DNA from: Symsagittifera roscoffensis
Taxonomy: Eukaryota; Xenacoelomorpha; Acoela; Convolutidae
Length of the DNA stretch: 64,000 nt
Direction: 5' to 3'
Assembly (NCBI RefSeq): GCF_963678635.1
Contig: NC_087066.1
Location: 580,201-644,200 of the forward strand
Notes under the pieces: generated by a model
What the model saw: only the letters and a program-made list of their open reading frames with translations
The model's database searches: none
What the model was told of the DNA's origin: nothing
Program-made: the position numbers and the translations under genes
In this document: piece after piece, positions 21,300 to 31,330 of the stretch
Layout of the letters: every line of letters starts with the position of its first letter
Numbering within the stretch: position 1 is the stretch's first letter

Positions 21300-22229
21300 C
21301 TATATTTATTCCTATGTTACGTTTGCGTTTCGCACCTGGTGTTTGTTTTGATGTCTTGTCTGCCACACTTGGCCAGTTGGTTGTGGTTGTAGTTGCTGTC
21401 GTTGATTGATCGAAACTTCATCCTCCGACCAATGTTGCAAGTCGTGCATGTTTTCAGCTGGCAGAGGCGGCTTTGATAGATTTTTTCGATCTAAACATGC
21501 GTGTTTTGCGTTTTCCCAGTTAAGATCGGTGGGTGAACTAGTTGTTGCCAAATGTGACAGAGGAGTATTTGGTTTTCTGCCTATGCGTGATTCAAAAGGT
21601 GAAAATTTGGTTACACCATGTGGTGTTATGCGCAAAGTTTTTATTTTTCCAGCAACCTCCGAAGCTAATTTGTATGGTATAGTCGCCGGATCTATTCTCA
21701 TACCCCCTAAACGACGTTTTAATGTTTGTATCAATCTTTCTACCACCCCTATGGTTCTATGATTGTCAACCGGTGCAAAAATTAACTTATAATGATTTGT
21801 GTTACAAAAAAGTTGGAACTTTTCCGCTCTAAATATTTGTGCTTGATCACATATTAGCCGACGGAGTACTCCATTATTTGAAATATACCGTTGCATAAAT
21901 TCTATGGCGACATCTGCTGTAGTATTCAAAACAACCTTTGCTTTCGGAAATTTTGACCATTTGTCTATAGCAACGAGTATGTAAGCGTCCTTATTTAATT
22001 CATCGGGGAGGGGCCCGAAAAGTCTAAATGTACTTCCTCATTTGGTTCTACTACCGAATCCAATTGGATTGAATGATATTTTTCTATTCTTGGTTTGAGG
22101 TTTTAACCCTGTTCTCTACAGTGCTCGCAATGTTTCGCCATCTGGACGATTGATCGGTGGATGTGTGGAAACCACACGTTTTGACATAAAACCAGCATTG
22201 CGGCCGACCCTGGGTGTGTCAAGTGTAGG
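21300..22229 (-). pseudogene. Ty3/gypsy integrase
   Basis: HHCC zinc domain at about 22105-22225: LHLTHPG then HCEHC. Catalytic core follows: LDFSGPLPDEL...AIDKWSKFP (first D), ICDQAQIFRAEKF (second D) and GVVERLIQTLK (the E). All three catalytic acids of the D,D-35-E core are therefore still encoded, but the frame is broken near 22090 and 21930-22030. It would insert the cDNA into host DNA. After the core the sequence runs FSPFESRIGRKPNTPL, the equivalent of the 'G.sPfe...gr.p' block. Confidence 0.85.
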
Positions 22230-23349
22230 CTTTCCAGTTTTGTCTGGCGCAGCTGTGTTGGTATAACGATGCGTTCGTCAATCAGCAGACAGTCCTCCCG
22301 TACTTGTAGTCTGTTACGGACTTTCAACCAATATTGTCCGTAGGCGGATTTTGTCGCTTCCCAATTCCCCTTTTTCATAAAAAAGATAAGCGGTCTGAGA
22401 TTTTTGTCGATTTTGATAGCTGCGGCGATGTAGTTGAGCCCCAGAACCTTCTGCAGTAGTTGTCGGAACAGCGGTGTATCCTCCTCTGCTTCCGTCATTG
22501 TTGTCTGATTAACGGTTGCTACTATCCCTTCTGTAATTTCATGGTGGCTAGCTTCCAGTTGTGTGGCTTTCGGTTGTGTTCCTGACATCGTGGGCGGTTC
22601 TTCATTTGGGGCACATTCCTCCTGGCTTGCGATGTCGTAGTTTATTCTACTCACAAACACCTCTTGTGTCTCCGGCCGTTCTTCCCTATAATCTGTTTGA
22701 TTTGCCACCAACATTTTATCGTTGTCCGTCTGTATTGCCACTGTTGTCTTCTTTTTTGGGAAGCGCTGTTTTACTGGTCGTGGATTTTCTTCAGTAATTG
22801 TCCGGAAGTTTTTGACTGGTGGTGGCATTGATGATATTAATTCTCTGGCAGCCATGACGTTTATTTGTGTAGTTGCCGATGCCAAAGTGTTGGCTTTTGC
22901 TTTTTTTTCATTGGTTGTCGTTTGTGCCACCAAAGATCAGAGAGGATTTCTTCTCTCATTGATGTCCCCTGCCAGTTGATTAGTTTTTCCTCCATTCGAT
23001 CACGTGTGTTTAGTGATTTCAGTTCGTCCGGAATGAATCCGCCTTTGCGTTGTTTGAGATCCGGTCTTCTATTCATAATCGGTTGTCTGTGGATGAATTT
23101 GACGAAATTTGTTGAATTTTTGAAAGAAACTGGTGAATTTTGTCTCGATCTTGTTTTTTTTTGCGTCAGAGCTGACCAATTTGCAGAGTGATTTGAGCAG
23201 AGCTGATCCAGTTTTTGTTTTTGCAATTGACTGCTTGCGGAATTTTTGAAAAAATGCTTATTCAAATCAAGTTTTGAAGTGCTAATTGTTGTACTTTTAT
23301 ATTCCGCGCGCTTTTTGATCAGCTGACACGGTGCCAGATTCTGATTGGC
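22230..23349 (-). pseudogene. Long spacer between RNase H and integrase
   Basis: About 300-370 codons where Ty3 elements usually have fewer than 100. The right part (22861-23265) is basic and polar with GGFIPDELKS and W-H-K-R motifs; the middle is Thr/Gln/Glu-rich; the left part (to 22230) reads DTPLFRQLLQKVLG... DKNLRPLI.F.KKG.WEATKSAYGQYW, the usual run-in to integrase. The other Ty3 element has the same blocks (FIPKELKT, WHKR, DTPLFRRKLQRVLG), so the spacer is a family trait. No enzymatic motif recognised. Confidence 0.65.
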
Positions 23350-24030
23350 TCACTCATGAAGAATGACGTTGTCAATCACCTCCAAGGTATTTATGAATGT
23401 ATCAATTGATGCAACAACAAATTCCTCATCATACTCGCTTGGGGGTATTGCCAATCCAACTGGACTTCGTGACATATAGTCAATTAGTCCCATTTTGTTA
23501 CCGGCTAAAAGTTTGATATCGAAATGGAATGGGATCAATCTGGTTAATCTACTTTGACTGGTTTTTGATCTTTCTCTTGCGTTTAAAGAGCTGATTAAAG
23601 CTTGGTGGTTTGTGATGACGGTGAAATTTTTCCCGTACAGATAATATTTGTAGTGTTCAATTACCCACACTACACCGAGTAATTCTAGTTCGTTGACTGA
23701 TTTATTTTCCTCGAGGGAATTAAAAACTCTTGCAGCCTAAGCAATTGCCACCCAACCTTCTGGTGAATATTCTTCGAGTGATGCCCCTATTCCTGATGTA
23801 GAGGCATCAGTTACTAAACGTGTTTCTAGATATTGGTTAAAATGTTTTCGTTTAGTTATTTCAGATACTAATCTTTTAATGTTCTCAAATGATGTATTGT
23901 GTTCCGGTTTCCAGTTAATTGGTTTATTTTTCAGTGTGTTTTTCAATAGTGGCCTCAATGCTGCTGCTGTTTGTGCTAAGTTGGGGATATACTTGATGAT
24001 GTGGTGTATAGACCCCATGAATCTTTTCAA
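23350..24030 (-). pseudogene. Ty3/gypsy RNase H
   Basis: Two ORF pieces. The first (23737-24030) has the thumb/connection (KRFMGSIHHIIKYIPN) and TRLVTDASTSGIGASLEE, including the first catalytic D in TDAS. The second (23350-23670) has VIEHYKYYLYGKNFTVITNHQALI, where the family's TDH has become TNH, losing a catalytic aspartate. It ends LIDYMSRSP, the family's RNase H terminus, then PPSEYDEEFVVAS shared with the other element. Dead by frameshift and by that substitution. Confidence 0.85.
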
Positions 24031-24099
24031 TTATTTTAATGTTTTTGGAGGGTAGAGCTTCTTAATTGATTCTGTTTTTCTTATCAAAGTGTAGTGCCC

Positions 24100-24900
24100 T
24101 CGCTATTTATAAATTACCCTAGCCACTCATCTTGTTTACAAGCAAACTTACATTTGTCCAACAATATGACGAGATTTTCACCATCTAATTTTTCCAGAAT
24201 CGTTTGTAGTTTTCGTTTGTGTATATCGATTGACCACAATCAATATGTCGTCTAAATATGCGTAGGTGTTTGAACAGTTTGTAAGTGTGAGATCGATGGC
24301 TTTTTGAAATTTAGCCGGCATAACCATGAGGCTGTAATATCCCGTTTGGAAATGGTAGGTTCCTGTAGCGTTGCCACCAATTAAATTGAAATTGCATTGT
24401 TCCCGAGTTGGTTTGTCTAACGGGATTTGTGAATACGCGTAGCGCAAACCCAGTGTTGAGAATAGAGTTTGCTGATTGTTGTTCGATTTAATCCCTGTGC
24501 TTTGTTGTCTATTAGTAGATCGATGGGCATTTGATATTCAATCTTGAAAATAAAATTATTTATCTTTTTTGAGTTTAACGCCAATTTTACCGTCTGGTCT
24601 TTTCTTACTGTAATCACGATTGGACTAATGAATTGTCGATCGGAACATTTATCCAGTTTTATTATGTGTTTTTGCTCCATGAGTTTTTTGAGTTCTTTGT
24701 CTACTCGTTCTTGTAGATGAACCGGGACACGGCGTCCTTTCTGCTGTATCGGATTAAATCTTTTATTGAATTGGGTCCGCATTACGTGCCCTTTGACTTT
24801 GCATAGTTGTGGATAGTTATCTTTTACCCATTGTTTGATTTCTGGGTTTGGTTGTTCTTGTTCACGTATATTCAGCACGTCCTTTTGTTTCGGGTTTTCT
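24100..24900 (-). pseudogene. Ty3/gypsy reverse transcriptase
   Basis: Starts with EQPNPEIKQWVKDNYPQL and RVPVHLQERVDKELKKLMEQ (RT fingers), IIKLDKCSDRQFISPIVITVRKD and VKLALNSKKIN. The region around the first catalytic aspartate is disrupted by small deletions near 24480-24530 (other element: TTLDLRYAYSQIPL). The piece 24178-24447 keeps RYAYSQIPLD, FQTGYYSLMVMPAKFQKAID and AYLDDILIV, the YLDD active site. Frameshifts separate the pieces. Confidence 0.85.
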
Positions 24901-24992
24901 TGTACTAGTTTTATTCCAATTTGAACGAGGATGTTCCTGCCTATGTTGTTTGCTTTTTGGTTATCTACGATGAATGGAGCAGCTCTTATTTT

Positions 24993-25700
24993 CTAGCCTC
25001 CTGATTCAATTGCCACTATCAGTCTTCCTTTTGCAACAATTGTTTCGACAATGTAGCATGCTAAGTTCCGAGCCGTATCTTCCGGTGGAATTTGTTTCAG
25101 TGTTACGGTTTTTTTATTTCCTTGTAACTGCTGGGCGGTTTTTCCGTTTAAAAACGACATTGGGCTTCTGGAGTCAGCGATTGCAAGTAAGTCTTCTGGT
25201 TTTGTCTTCAGCTTAATGATGTGTCCGTTTAAATCCTCCTCGGACAAATTTATTGCGTGCTTTAACAAAATGCTTCTGATATTGAAATCACTGAAAAATT
25301 GTCGACGTGATACTCCTCCCAACCATTTTTGACGTAAAATCAGCAAACGCGACTGGGTCGAGTTCGGTTCCTTGACTCTCTGATTCGGTTTCATCTTGTT
25401 CCTCTTCGTTGTTACGGTCTCCCAGATAGTTAACAGTTCTTGAGCGACACACTTTGGCAAAATGGGCCCGTTTGGCGAATTTAGAACAAATTTCATCCTT
25501 CGCGGGACATGATTTTGAGTGGTCTTGTCCGAATTGGTTACCACGTTTGTAGAATTGCTTTTGAGTGTTAGAATATTGGTTTCTTTGCTGTTGGGACTGA
25601 CCTCGTGCATTTTGTTGACCTCGAGGTTATGCGCGTCCCCGAAAATTTCCGCGCCTTCTTTGAGGTATCTGATTGTTTGCAAAATTACCTCGTCCCCGTG
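24993..25700 (-). pseudogene. Ty3/gypsy nucleocapsid zinc knuckle and aspartic protease
   Basis: One frame of 229 codons. The N-terminal third has a damaged knuckle (SCPAKDEICSKFAKRAHFAKVCRS, the central cysteine replaced by phenylalanine; the other element has the first knuckle CFKCGNQYGPKHLQSC). Further on, LLAIADSRSPMSFLNG is the protease active site: the family D-S-G-S reads D-S-R-S here, whereas the element at 42.8-48.1 kb keeps ADSGSPMSFLN. The Gly-to-Arg change should abolish activity. It ends at IVAIESGG before RT. Confidence 0.8.
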
Positions 25701-26511
25701 TGGTGAAATAGTGTATTGGTTCCTGTTTTGTAGCTGTTATCTGATTTCCCAACGGATTGGTTTTCATTGGGCGGCTATGTCGATCCCCTTTTCTCTGCGT
25801 ATAGCATACTCATACGCCTCTTGTAGGGTTCTTGTTTGTGCGAGTAACTCTTCGGCTATCTTTTCCTTGTGCATGTGTGCCGTAAACATGTCTCGCACCT
25901 ACTCGTCCTCTCTGTCCCCGCAATCGGCTCTGGAAGCCACCTCGACCAGATCAGCGTGAAATTGTTCCAGGCTTTCCGTTTTCTTCTGTTTTCTGCAGAT
26001 AAAGTTGTGTCTTTTGAACGCGACAACTCTAGTTGTTAAGAATATGTCTTCTAGTGTCGTAATTAGCTCTCTTGTTGTCACCGCGTGTAGTACAAGACCC
26101 GGGCGTTATGCTGAAATTGGCGGTGGCCCTCGGCTCCCAGGCAACGGAAAATGTAAATTCTTACTTTAGCGTCTGCTTCATCCCATCGGAATGAATTGCA
26201 TAGGACTCCCTTTTCTCGGGCTTTCATCACGTGGTTTTCCCAATCAACTCTCTTTTCTTGATTGCGAACCTCCCGATTTTTCCTCTGAGCGTCTGTTTCT
26301 TCATTTATTTCGACCTCATACATCGTTCTGTGGGCTCGACGAGTGGAGGTATATTTCTTTGAAGATTTCTTACGACCCCATCTTTGGCAAATAATGTCAT
26401 CTCAAATATCGCTGCCAACTTCGACCATTCCAGTGGTTGCTCGCTTGAGGCTTTCTCCCAGAATGGGTTGATATTCAGCGGGTTTTTTGAGTATCCTGCC
26501 GACTGCGCCAT
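25701..26511 (-). pseudogene. Ty3/gypsy gag (matrix/capsid)
   Basis: The ATG is formed by the last base of the LTR and the first two of the PBS, giving MAQSAGYSKNPLNINPFWEK. It continues through PPLEW/QPLEWSKLAAIFEM, RKNREVRNQEKR, RWDEADAKVRIYIFRCLG, TTRELITTLEDIFLTTR, and KKTESLEQFHADLVEVASRADC, a capsid-like helical block. The frame is broken at about 26310, 26080 and 25900. Two versions exist, the other at 19298-19921, which allows comparison. Proline- and tryptophan-rich N-terminus; no zinc finger in this part. Confidence 0.8.
26491..26510 (-). promoter_or_regulatory. Primer-binding site (tRNA-Ser-like), overlapping gag start
   Basis: TGGCGCAGTCGGCAGGAT immediately follows the LTR on the minus strand. 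It is identical to the site at 19902-19921 and complementary to a tRNA-Ser 3' end. The same bases encode the second to seventh residues of Gag. Confidence 0.75.
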
Positions 26512-26757
26512 GTCATACCTCAACGTATGAGGGTGAGTATAATGAATCCGAACGGATTGATAAACGTAGTCTTTATATGAATTTGAATAAATTAGCTGTT
26601 GTTAAGAAACATAAATTATCGTCTGAGACTTGCTCATGGACTATAGTCGGCATGCAGCCGTATCAAGGTCAACTGACCAAGTAATATATAAATAAATATG
26701 TTAATCAAATTAAAAAATAACAACGATAATAAGTTTATCGATCCGTACCGGATGACA
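26511..26757 (-). repeat. Ty3/gypsy 5' LTR, 247 bp
   Basis: Starts TGTCAT and ends ATGACA, a perfect 6-bp terminal inverted repeat, and abuts the PBS. Pair of the copy at 19922-20168. A TATATATTA motif on the minus strand near 26683-26692 could be the TATA box. Confidence 0.9.
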
Positions 26758-28499
26758 ATCGCAGTGAAATCTGACAACTATTTCGAAACTAGAAAACGAT
26801 CACCTTTTATTTGACTCTTTCCTGTTAGATTGCGGAATTTGTCTTGATTCTAGGGAAACAATGAATTTCAATTACAAAAAACGCAAAAATGAAACCACAA
26901 AAATTTAAATTTGAACCGGTTTTTCCTCAAAAACATCAAACCATCACTAGCTATAAAATGTCCAAGGAATCAGCAGACAGCATAAAAATAACTGAGCTTG
27001 ACTGACTGATATGTTTCAAAAAAGACAGAATTTTTTCCAGATTATCCAACTTTTATGCAAATTTGAGAACAGATGACGTATATGAGTCACTTAACAGCCA
27101 AAAATAACTAAATATGCCTCTTGATTTGAAATTGATGCTAAATTGATGAAATAACTATAACCAATCAAATTCAAGCAACACGGTCAAGTTTTTCAATGAA
27201 TATTTCCGCCAGGTGAACATACTAATCGAAAAAGATCAGTGGAATGGCTTCAGTATAACAAAAATTCTACTTTTTTGGTCAAACTGGCTGACAATTTTAA
27301 TGGCTTGAAGTTTAAATTGAAGTACCTGAGCATTTAGTTCGAGTTTGATTGACCAAGAAGCCGTCCAGGTTCAACCAATATAATCATAGTTCAAGATGAT
27401 GAAGAAACACTGAATTTTGATCATTTAGTGCATAACACCCCCGTATGGCAACAGTCAAATTTGTATTAAATGATAGAACTTGTTTTTGAAGTAGTTTTTG
27501 CAATTTGAAAAGAAACGCGGGACAGAAGCTAATAGTTTAAACTTTATAATGATCACAAGACTGCTCGTATTAGGGCAAAGCCCTAAATGTTCCGATTGCC
27601 TTTTAAAGTCTATGGAAGCAGTAGTAACTTGAAAAAAAAAACGTTTCGTGAAATGTATCCCCCCACACGCCCTATAATTTATAAAGTGATAGATTTTGCT
27701 TCTAGTAACAAACCAGTTATGGCAAATAAGCTTCTTTCACCCAATTTGGAACGAATTCTAAGACATGTTAAATCTCCGAAATTTGTCAGAACCCACCCCT
27801 AGCACAAATATTCCATTACCTTCGTTACAAAAATCGGAACAATTACAACAAAAAAGTTCATCAGAGCAATCCTTATCTAAACAATACTTCTCATTTACCC
27901 AAAAGAACTAACTTTACGCCAAAATTCCTAGTTCCAATACGAACGTAGCAATTTAAATGCTTGCCCGTTAAACTCAAATGCTAGGTCGGTAAACTTCTAA
28001 AAAAACGAAAACCAGTAAATAAATGCACAGAAACAGAAACTTGATTGCAAAATGTGCTGAATTTGAATCTAGTAGTGTCGGTAACCGAGCCAACCGCATA
28101 AACTTCGGACTAGATACGGTTCGAAATTTCGATATACGAATGCTGTTAACAAAATAATTGGGCCACGTAAACACTCCACCAATAGGCTAAACGAACTATC
28201 GCCACCCAAAAAATCAAAGCTCCCGTTCGAAATATGCCATTCAGAAAAATTAATAATTTTTGTTCAAAATACTAAGTTGATCGACAGAAACATAAACTGA
28301 ATAATTTCAATTTGGTAGAAATTTTTATTTTTGTTCGTAGTTGTTGAAAAGGTATCAATTATATGGTAAGATTAATGACCAGCAAAAAAAAGAAAGACAC
28401 GTTTTGAAGCAAATATGAAAAACTTCGGCTTAAAAAATTTCGGGTCTGAAGGAAAAAGTCATCACTTTTCAAAATTTTTTGAGTTTCGTTTTGCTCAGC
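26758..28499. other. AT-rich DNA without recognisable genes
   Basis: No supported ORF, with only a 71-codon plus ORF (27587-27802) of no recognisable family. About 100 bp at 27165-27250 (CCAATCAAATTCAAGCAACA...AAAGATCAG) resemble 19115-19200 on the other side of the Ty3 element, so a short dispersed repeat flanks both sides. Confidence 0.4.
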
Positions 28500-28909
28500 T
28501 TAAATGATTGTTACTGGCAGTGACTCAAACCAATTTGCCTGCACTGAATTGCTTTGACACATTCTTTCATTGCAGCTCAGAACTTGACTGATAATGGTGA
28601 GTGGTGGGACAAAAGAGAGAACAGAAGAGGTTATATGAAGCATAGTGTGGTCTAGTTGACAACAATTGTGCGAATAGCGGGTGAACAGATCAGAGGTCAC
28701 ATGGAGGGGGGGGGGGGGTTAGATTGCATACTAAAAGACATAAACTGACCTGTCTTCTCTGAAACACACCCTACTCCAGTTAGAATGAACGGATTGGGGC
28801 AAAGTGTACTGGCTGCTAAAAACCCTCTTATTCAACCACACACGCCTCTAAAGAATTCATTAAGAACTGGCACGCGCATAAAAATATCAGTTTCAGATCA
28901 GCCCAACTT

Positions 28910-28948
<39 letters not shown>

Positions 28949-29046
28949 CCCAGATGGTTAGAATGAGCTATTTGGCCTTGTCTGACCATCACTCTGTGCT
29001 GATCAAACGAATGTTCAGTGTGTGAATGAGTGAGATGATGACTTGC
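28500..29046 (-). other. Probable intron or 3' region of the Ig gene
   Basis: Repeat-poor sequence downstream (minus strand) of the second Ig exon, with a (TC)16 tract at 28914-28945 and a 13-nt G run at 28706-28718. No further Ig or transmembrane exon could be recognised. A 66-codon minus ORF (28500-28700) is hydrophobic in places but unproven. Confidence 0.35.
28914..28945 (+). repeat. (TC)16 microsatellite
   Basis: Sixteen uninterrupted TC dinucleotides within the putative intron of the Ig gene; on the minus (sense) strand it reads (GA)16. Confidence 0.95.
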
Positions 29047-29651
29047 CTATTAGGTTGAAGCTCCTGCTGAGTGTGTTCTCAGAGTTGGGGAGGGAGAGGG
29101 AGCAGGTGTAGCATCCCTCCTTGTCAGAGTCGAAGTTCTTGATGGTGAGGGAGAACACTGTCACAGTCTTCTGCCCCGCCCCCACTCCTCCCTCGCCCAT
29201 TCTGCTGGTGGGGACCAACTCAGTGTCCTCATCCGGTACCACTTTCTCCTCACGCACCCCCTCTTTTCTCTTCATGTCACACTGAGCCCCACCACTCACT
29301 CCATCCCCATCATCCTCCCCACCCATCCCTGTCTGCGGTGACTCCACCAGAGTTCTCTTCCACTGGAACAAGGCTGTCTCGGGCTCCACAGGGGGGTTTG
29401 CCTCGAAGGCACAACTGATGGTAGTGGAGCCAGTCAATTCCACTGCCACAGGGTCCCTGTTGTCTGTCGATTCTGCTTCCAGGAATCGAGCCGCAAACTT
29501 AACCCCCAGAGTTTTCTGCTCGGAGGGGAACTCTCTAATTTGGGGGTAGTCGAACAGACACCGGAATTGGGCTCCATTCAAAGCCTCCTTCACACTGAAA
29601 GTGAACTCTGTCGCCCCATCTTCTGGCTGAGGAACAGTGGACGGCACTTGC
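29047..29651 (-). CDS. Immunoglobulin-superfamily gene, exon n+1 (end of Ig2, all of Ig3)
   Basis: The acceptor TTTTCCAG at 29652-29659 splices after the upstream exon in phase 2, completing TG/G as tryptophan, so VKW joins QVPSTVPQPEDG. The exon holds the rest of Ig2 (FRCLFDYP, its second cysteine) and Ig3: TTISCAFEANPP, FQWKRT, and DSDKEGCYTCSLSLP with the Y-x-C strand-F motif. Between the C and E strands is a roughly 55-residue Gly/Asp/Glu/Lys-rich insertion, unusual for an Ig fold. The exon most likely ends at 29047 with AG/GCAAGT, a GC-type donor, in phase 1, the usual phase at Ig boundaries. Otherwise the frame would run to a stop at 29015. Exon GC content is well above the surroundings. 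Probably a cell-surface receptor or adhesion molecule; no orthologue can be named. Confidence 0.8.
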
Positions 29652-29802
29652 CTGGAAAAAAGGAACTAGAAGAGACCTAGAAGATAAGAAAGTATCCCTG
29701 TACAATATCCCTATAATATTTGTACAATATCCCTATCGCGAAAGAGTAAAATTTTGAGTGAACAAAACCGTGCTATTATTCTTGCTAGACGAGTGCTCTC
29801 AC
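29652..29802 (-). other. Intron between Ig exons, 151 bp, phase 2
   Basis: GT donor at 29802-29801 (TG/GTGAGAGC), AG acceptor at 29653-29652 after a T-rich tract. It interrupts the Ig2 domain. Joining the exons restores a continuous Ig2 with both cysteines. A CAATATCCCTAT repeat occurs inside it on the plus strand. Confidence 0.85.
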
Positions 29803-30283
29803 CATTTGACAGTGGGCACAATTTTGTCCCCCAGCCGTGTCTCTTCCGAGGGGGGAGTGCAGGTGAGAGTGACTTGTGATCCAACTTCTGCTGCTTCCAA
29901 GGGCATGCCGGATAGAATTGGCTGGAAGTTAGCGGGAAGCACCAGCACTCCAAACGCTTTCTCCGCGCTAGACTTGTAAGGACTCCCATGGAACAGTTCG
30001 CAGCAGTAGAAACCACTGGAATCTTTCGAAACCTTGTCCACCACCAGAGCACTACTGGACCCAGAGCCAACCCTGTACAACTTATCGTTCCGTTGGCTGC
30101 CTGGGATGAAGATGGGTTCAAATATGACTCCCTCAGAGTCTGAACTGCGCATCCACTTGAAGTTGTCATCAAAAGAGTTGGAAGTGTCGCAAGGAAGAGT
30201 GACTGACCCCTCCTTCTCCCCCGCCACCGCCAGCCTCGCCTCCAAACTGGCCCCCGCTACTAGTTCGTGACACTGCTTCGTAT
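29803..30283 (-). CDS. Immunoglobulin-superfamily gene, exon n (Ig1 V-like and first half of Ig2)
   Basis: Acceptor TTGTTTCAG ends at 30284; the exon opens in phase 1 and reads DTKQCHELVAG before Ig1. Ig1 has GSVTLPCD (strand-B cysteine), FKWMRS (strand-C tryptophan), SSALVVDKV and DSSGFYCCE (D-x-G-x-Y/F-x-C), a V-like pattern with an extra cysteine beside the canonical one. Ig2 begins VLVLPANFQPI, with GSQVTLTCTPP carrying its first cysteine, and ends VPTVKW at the phase-2 donor. Domains would be extracellular. The exon is GC-rich against an AT-rich background. No signal peptide is present, so upstream exons must lie to the right; none was found between 30284 and 33500. Confidence 0.85.
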
Positions 30284-30942
30284 CTGAAACAATCTACAGC
30301 TAGATCAACTGAAGCCGTGTAAAACTGTTGAATAACTACTCTAAGTGGAAAACAAGAGGCTTAGTCTGCAGACAATTGGATATCAACAAACACACAAAAA
30401 AAAACGAAATGTTTGCTTCACTATGAAGTTCACAACAAAAAAGTCTCCTCATTAAAATTTCAAGGTTTTGCAGGTCGCCTCACTTTCAATAAAAACGTAT
30501 CTGAGATAAACGGCCGAGTTTGAGACCAATGGGTCAAGGAATTTCTTTTTTTTTTTACTGGTAACATTTTGTATTTTGTTATTGAAGGCTATGATTCACC
30601 CTGTAAAGTAGCAAATGACATAGAATGTGAGCATAACAAAGCAAAAATCAAAATGCTAAATTACAAATCCTAGTGTGAGCAAACTTTGAGACTTTTTCCT
30701 CAAAACAAAAAACCACGTTACCTGAATCAGTAAAAAAATTGATCTCTTCAATAACCCGTAAAAAGCAAAACTACCAAAGACGACAGGTGTTAAATGGATA
30801 CGGGAATCGGAAAATACTGCTGATTTAAATCAACAATTTCAACTTTTGATTTTCAAAAACAAGACTACAAAAATTAAAAAGCTTTTGAGTTTCGAATATT
30901 TTTTAATTGATGAAATTACACGCGTTGTTTAAGCAAGCCAAA
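30284..30942 (-). other. Upstream intron of the Ig gene, no gene seen
   Basis: AT-rich, no exon recognised. It runs into the 32-bp minisatellite on its right. Confidence 0.4.
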
Positions 30943-31330
30943 TTTCAAATTATTGTAAGCCAATGGTAGCCAAAATACAATTTATTGTAAGCCATTGGTA
31001 GCCAAAATACAATTTATTGTAAGCCAATGGTAGCCAAGTTACAATTTATTGTACGCCAATGGTAGCCAAAATACAATTTATTGTAAGCCAATGGCAGCAA
31101 AATTACGATTTATTATGAGCCCATGGTAGCCAAAATACAATTTACTGTAAGTCAATGGTAGCCAAGTTACGATTTTTTGTAAGCCAATGGTAGCCAAAAT
31201 ACAATTTATTGTAAGCCAATGTTAGCCAAAATACAGTTTATTGTAAGCCAATGGTAGCCAAGTTACGATTTTTTGTAAGCCAATGGCAGCCAAATTACAT
31301 TTTATTGTGAGCGGCCAAATTACAATTTTT
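30943..31330 (+). repeat. 32-bp minisatellite, about 12 copies
   Basis: Unit approximates AATTTATTGTAAGCCAATGG followed by TAGCCAAAATAC. Copies differ by substitutions and alternate between AAAATAC and AAGTTAC endings; some carry TTTTTTG for TTTATTG. The last copy is incomplete (GAGCGGCCAAATTACAATTTTTTG). Confidence 0.9.

Larger units (their letters stand above)
19922..26757 (-). mobile_element. Ty3/gypsy retrotransposon, LTR to LTR, 6.8 kb, defective
   Basis: Order on the minus strand: 5' LTR, PBS, gag, nucleocapsid, protease, RT, RNase H, long spacer, integrase, C-terminal tail, PPT, 3' LTR. Every gene carries frameshifts or stops. The element at 42.8-48.1 kb is a relative: same gene order, same spacer, and LTRs that start with the same TGTCATCCGG. 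The 3' LTR is followed by a further PBS and gag. LTR divergence of roughly 10 percent by eye suggests it is not recent. Confidence 0.9.

Noticed and set aside
19115-27250. Large target-site duplication around the tandem Ty3 from similar 100-bp flanks
   Set aside because: Similarity between 19115-19200 and 27165-27250 is partial and does not abut the LTR ends; more likely a dispersed repeat.
28740-28770. Nine-base micro-exon between TGTTTCAG and GTCAGT on the minus strand
   Set aside because: Such spaced weak sites occur by chance; no coding evidence.
30943-31330. CRISPR-like array
   Set aside because: Units are contiguous with no unique spacers and the genome is eukaryotic; it is a minisatellite.
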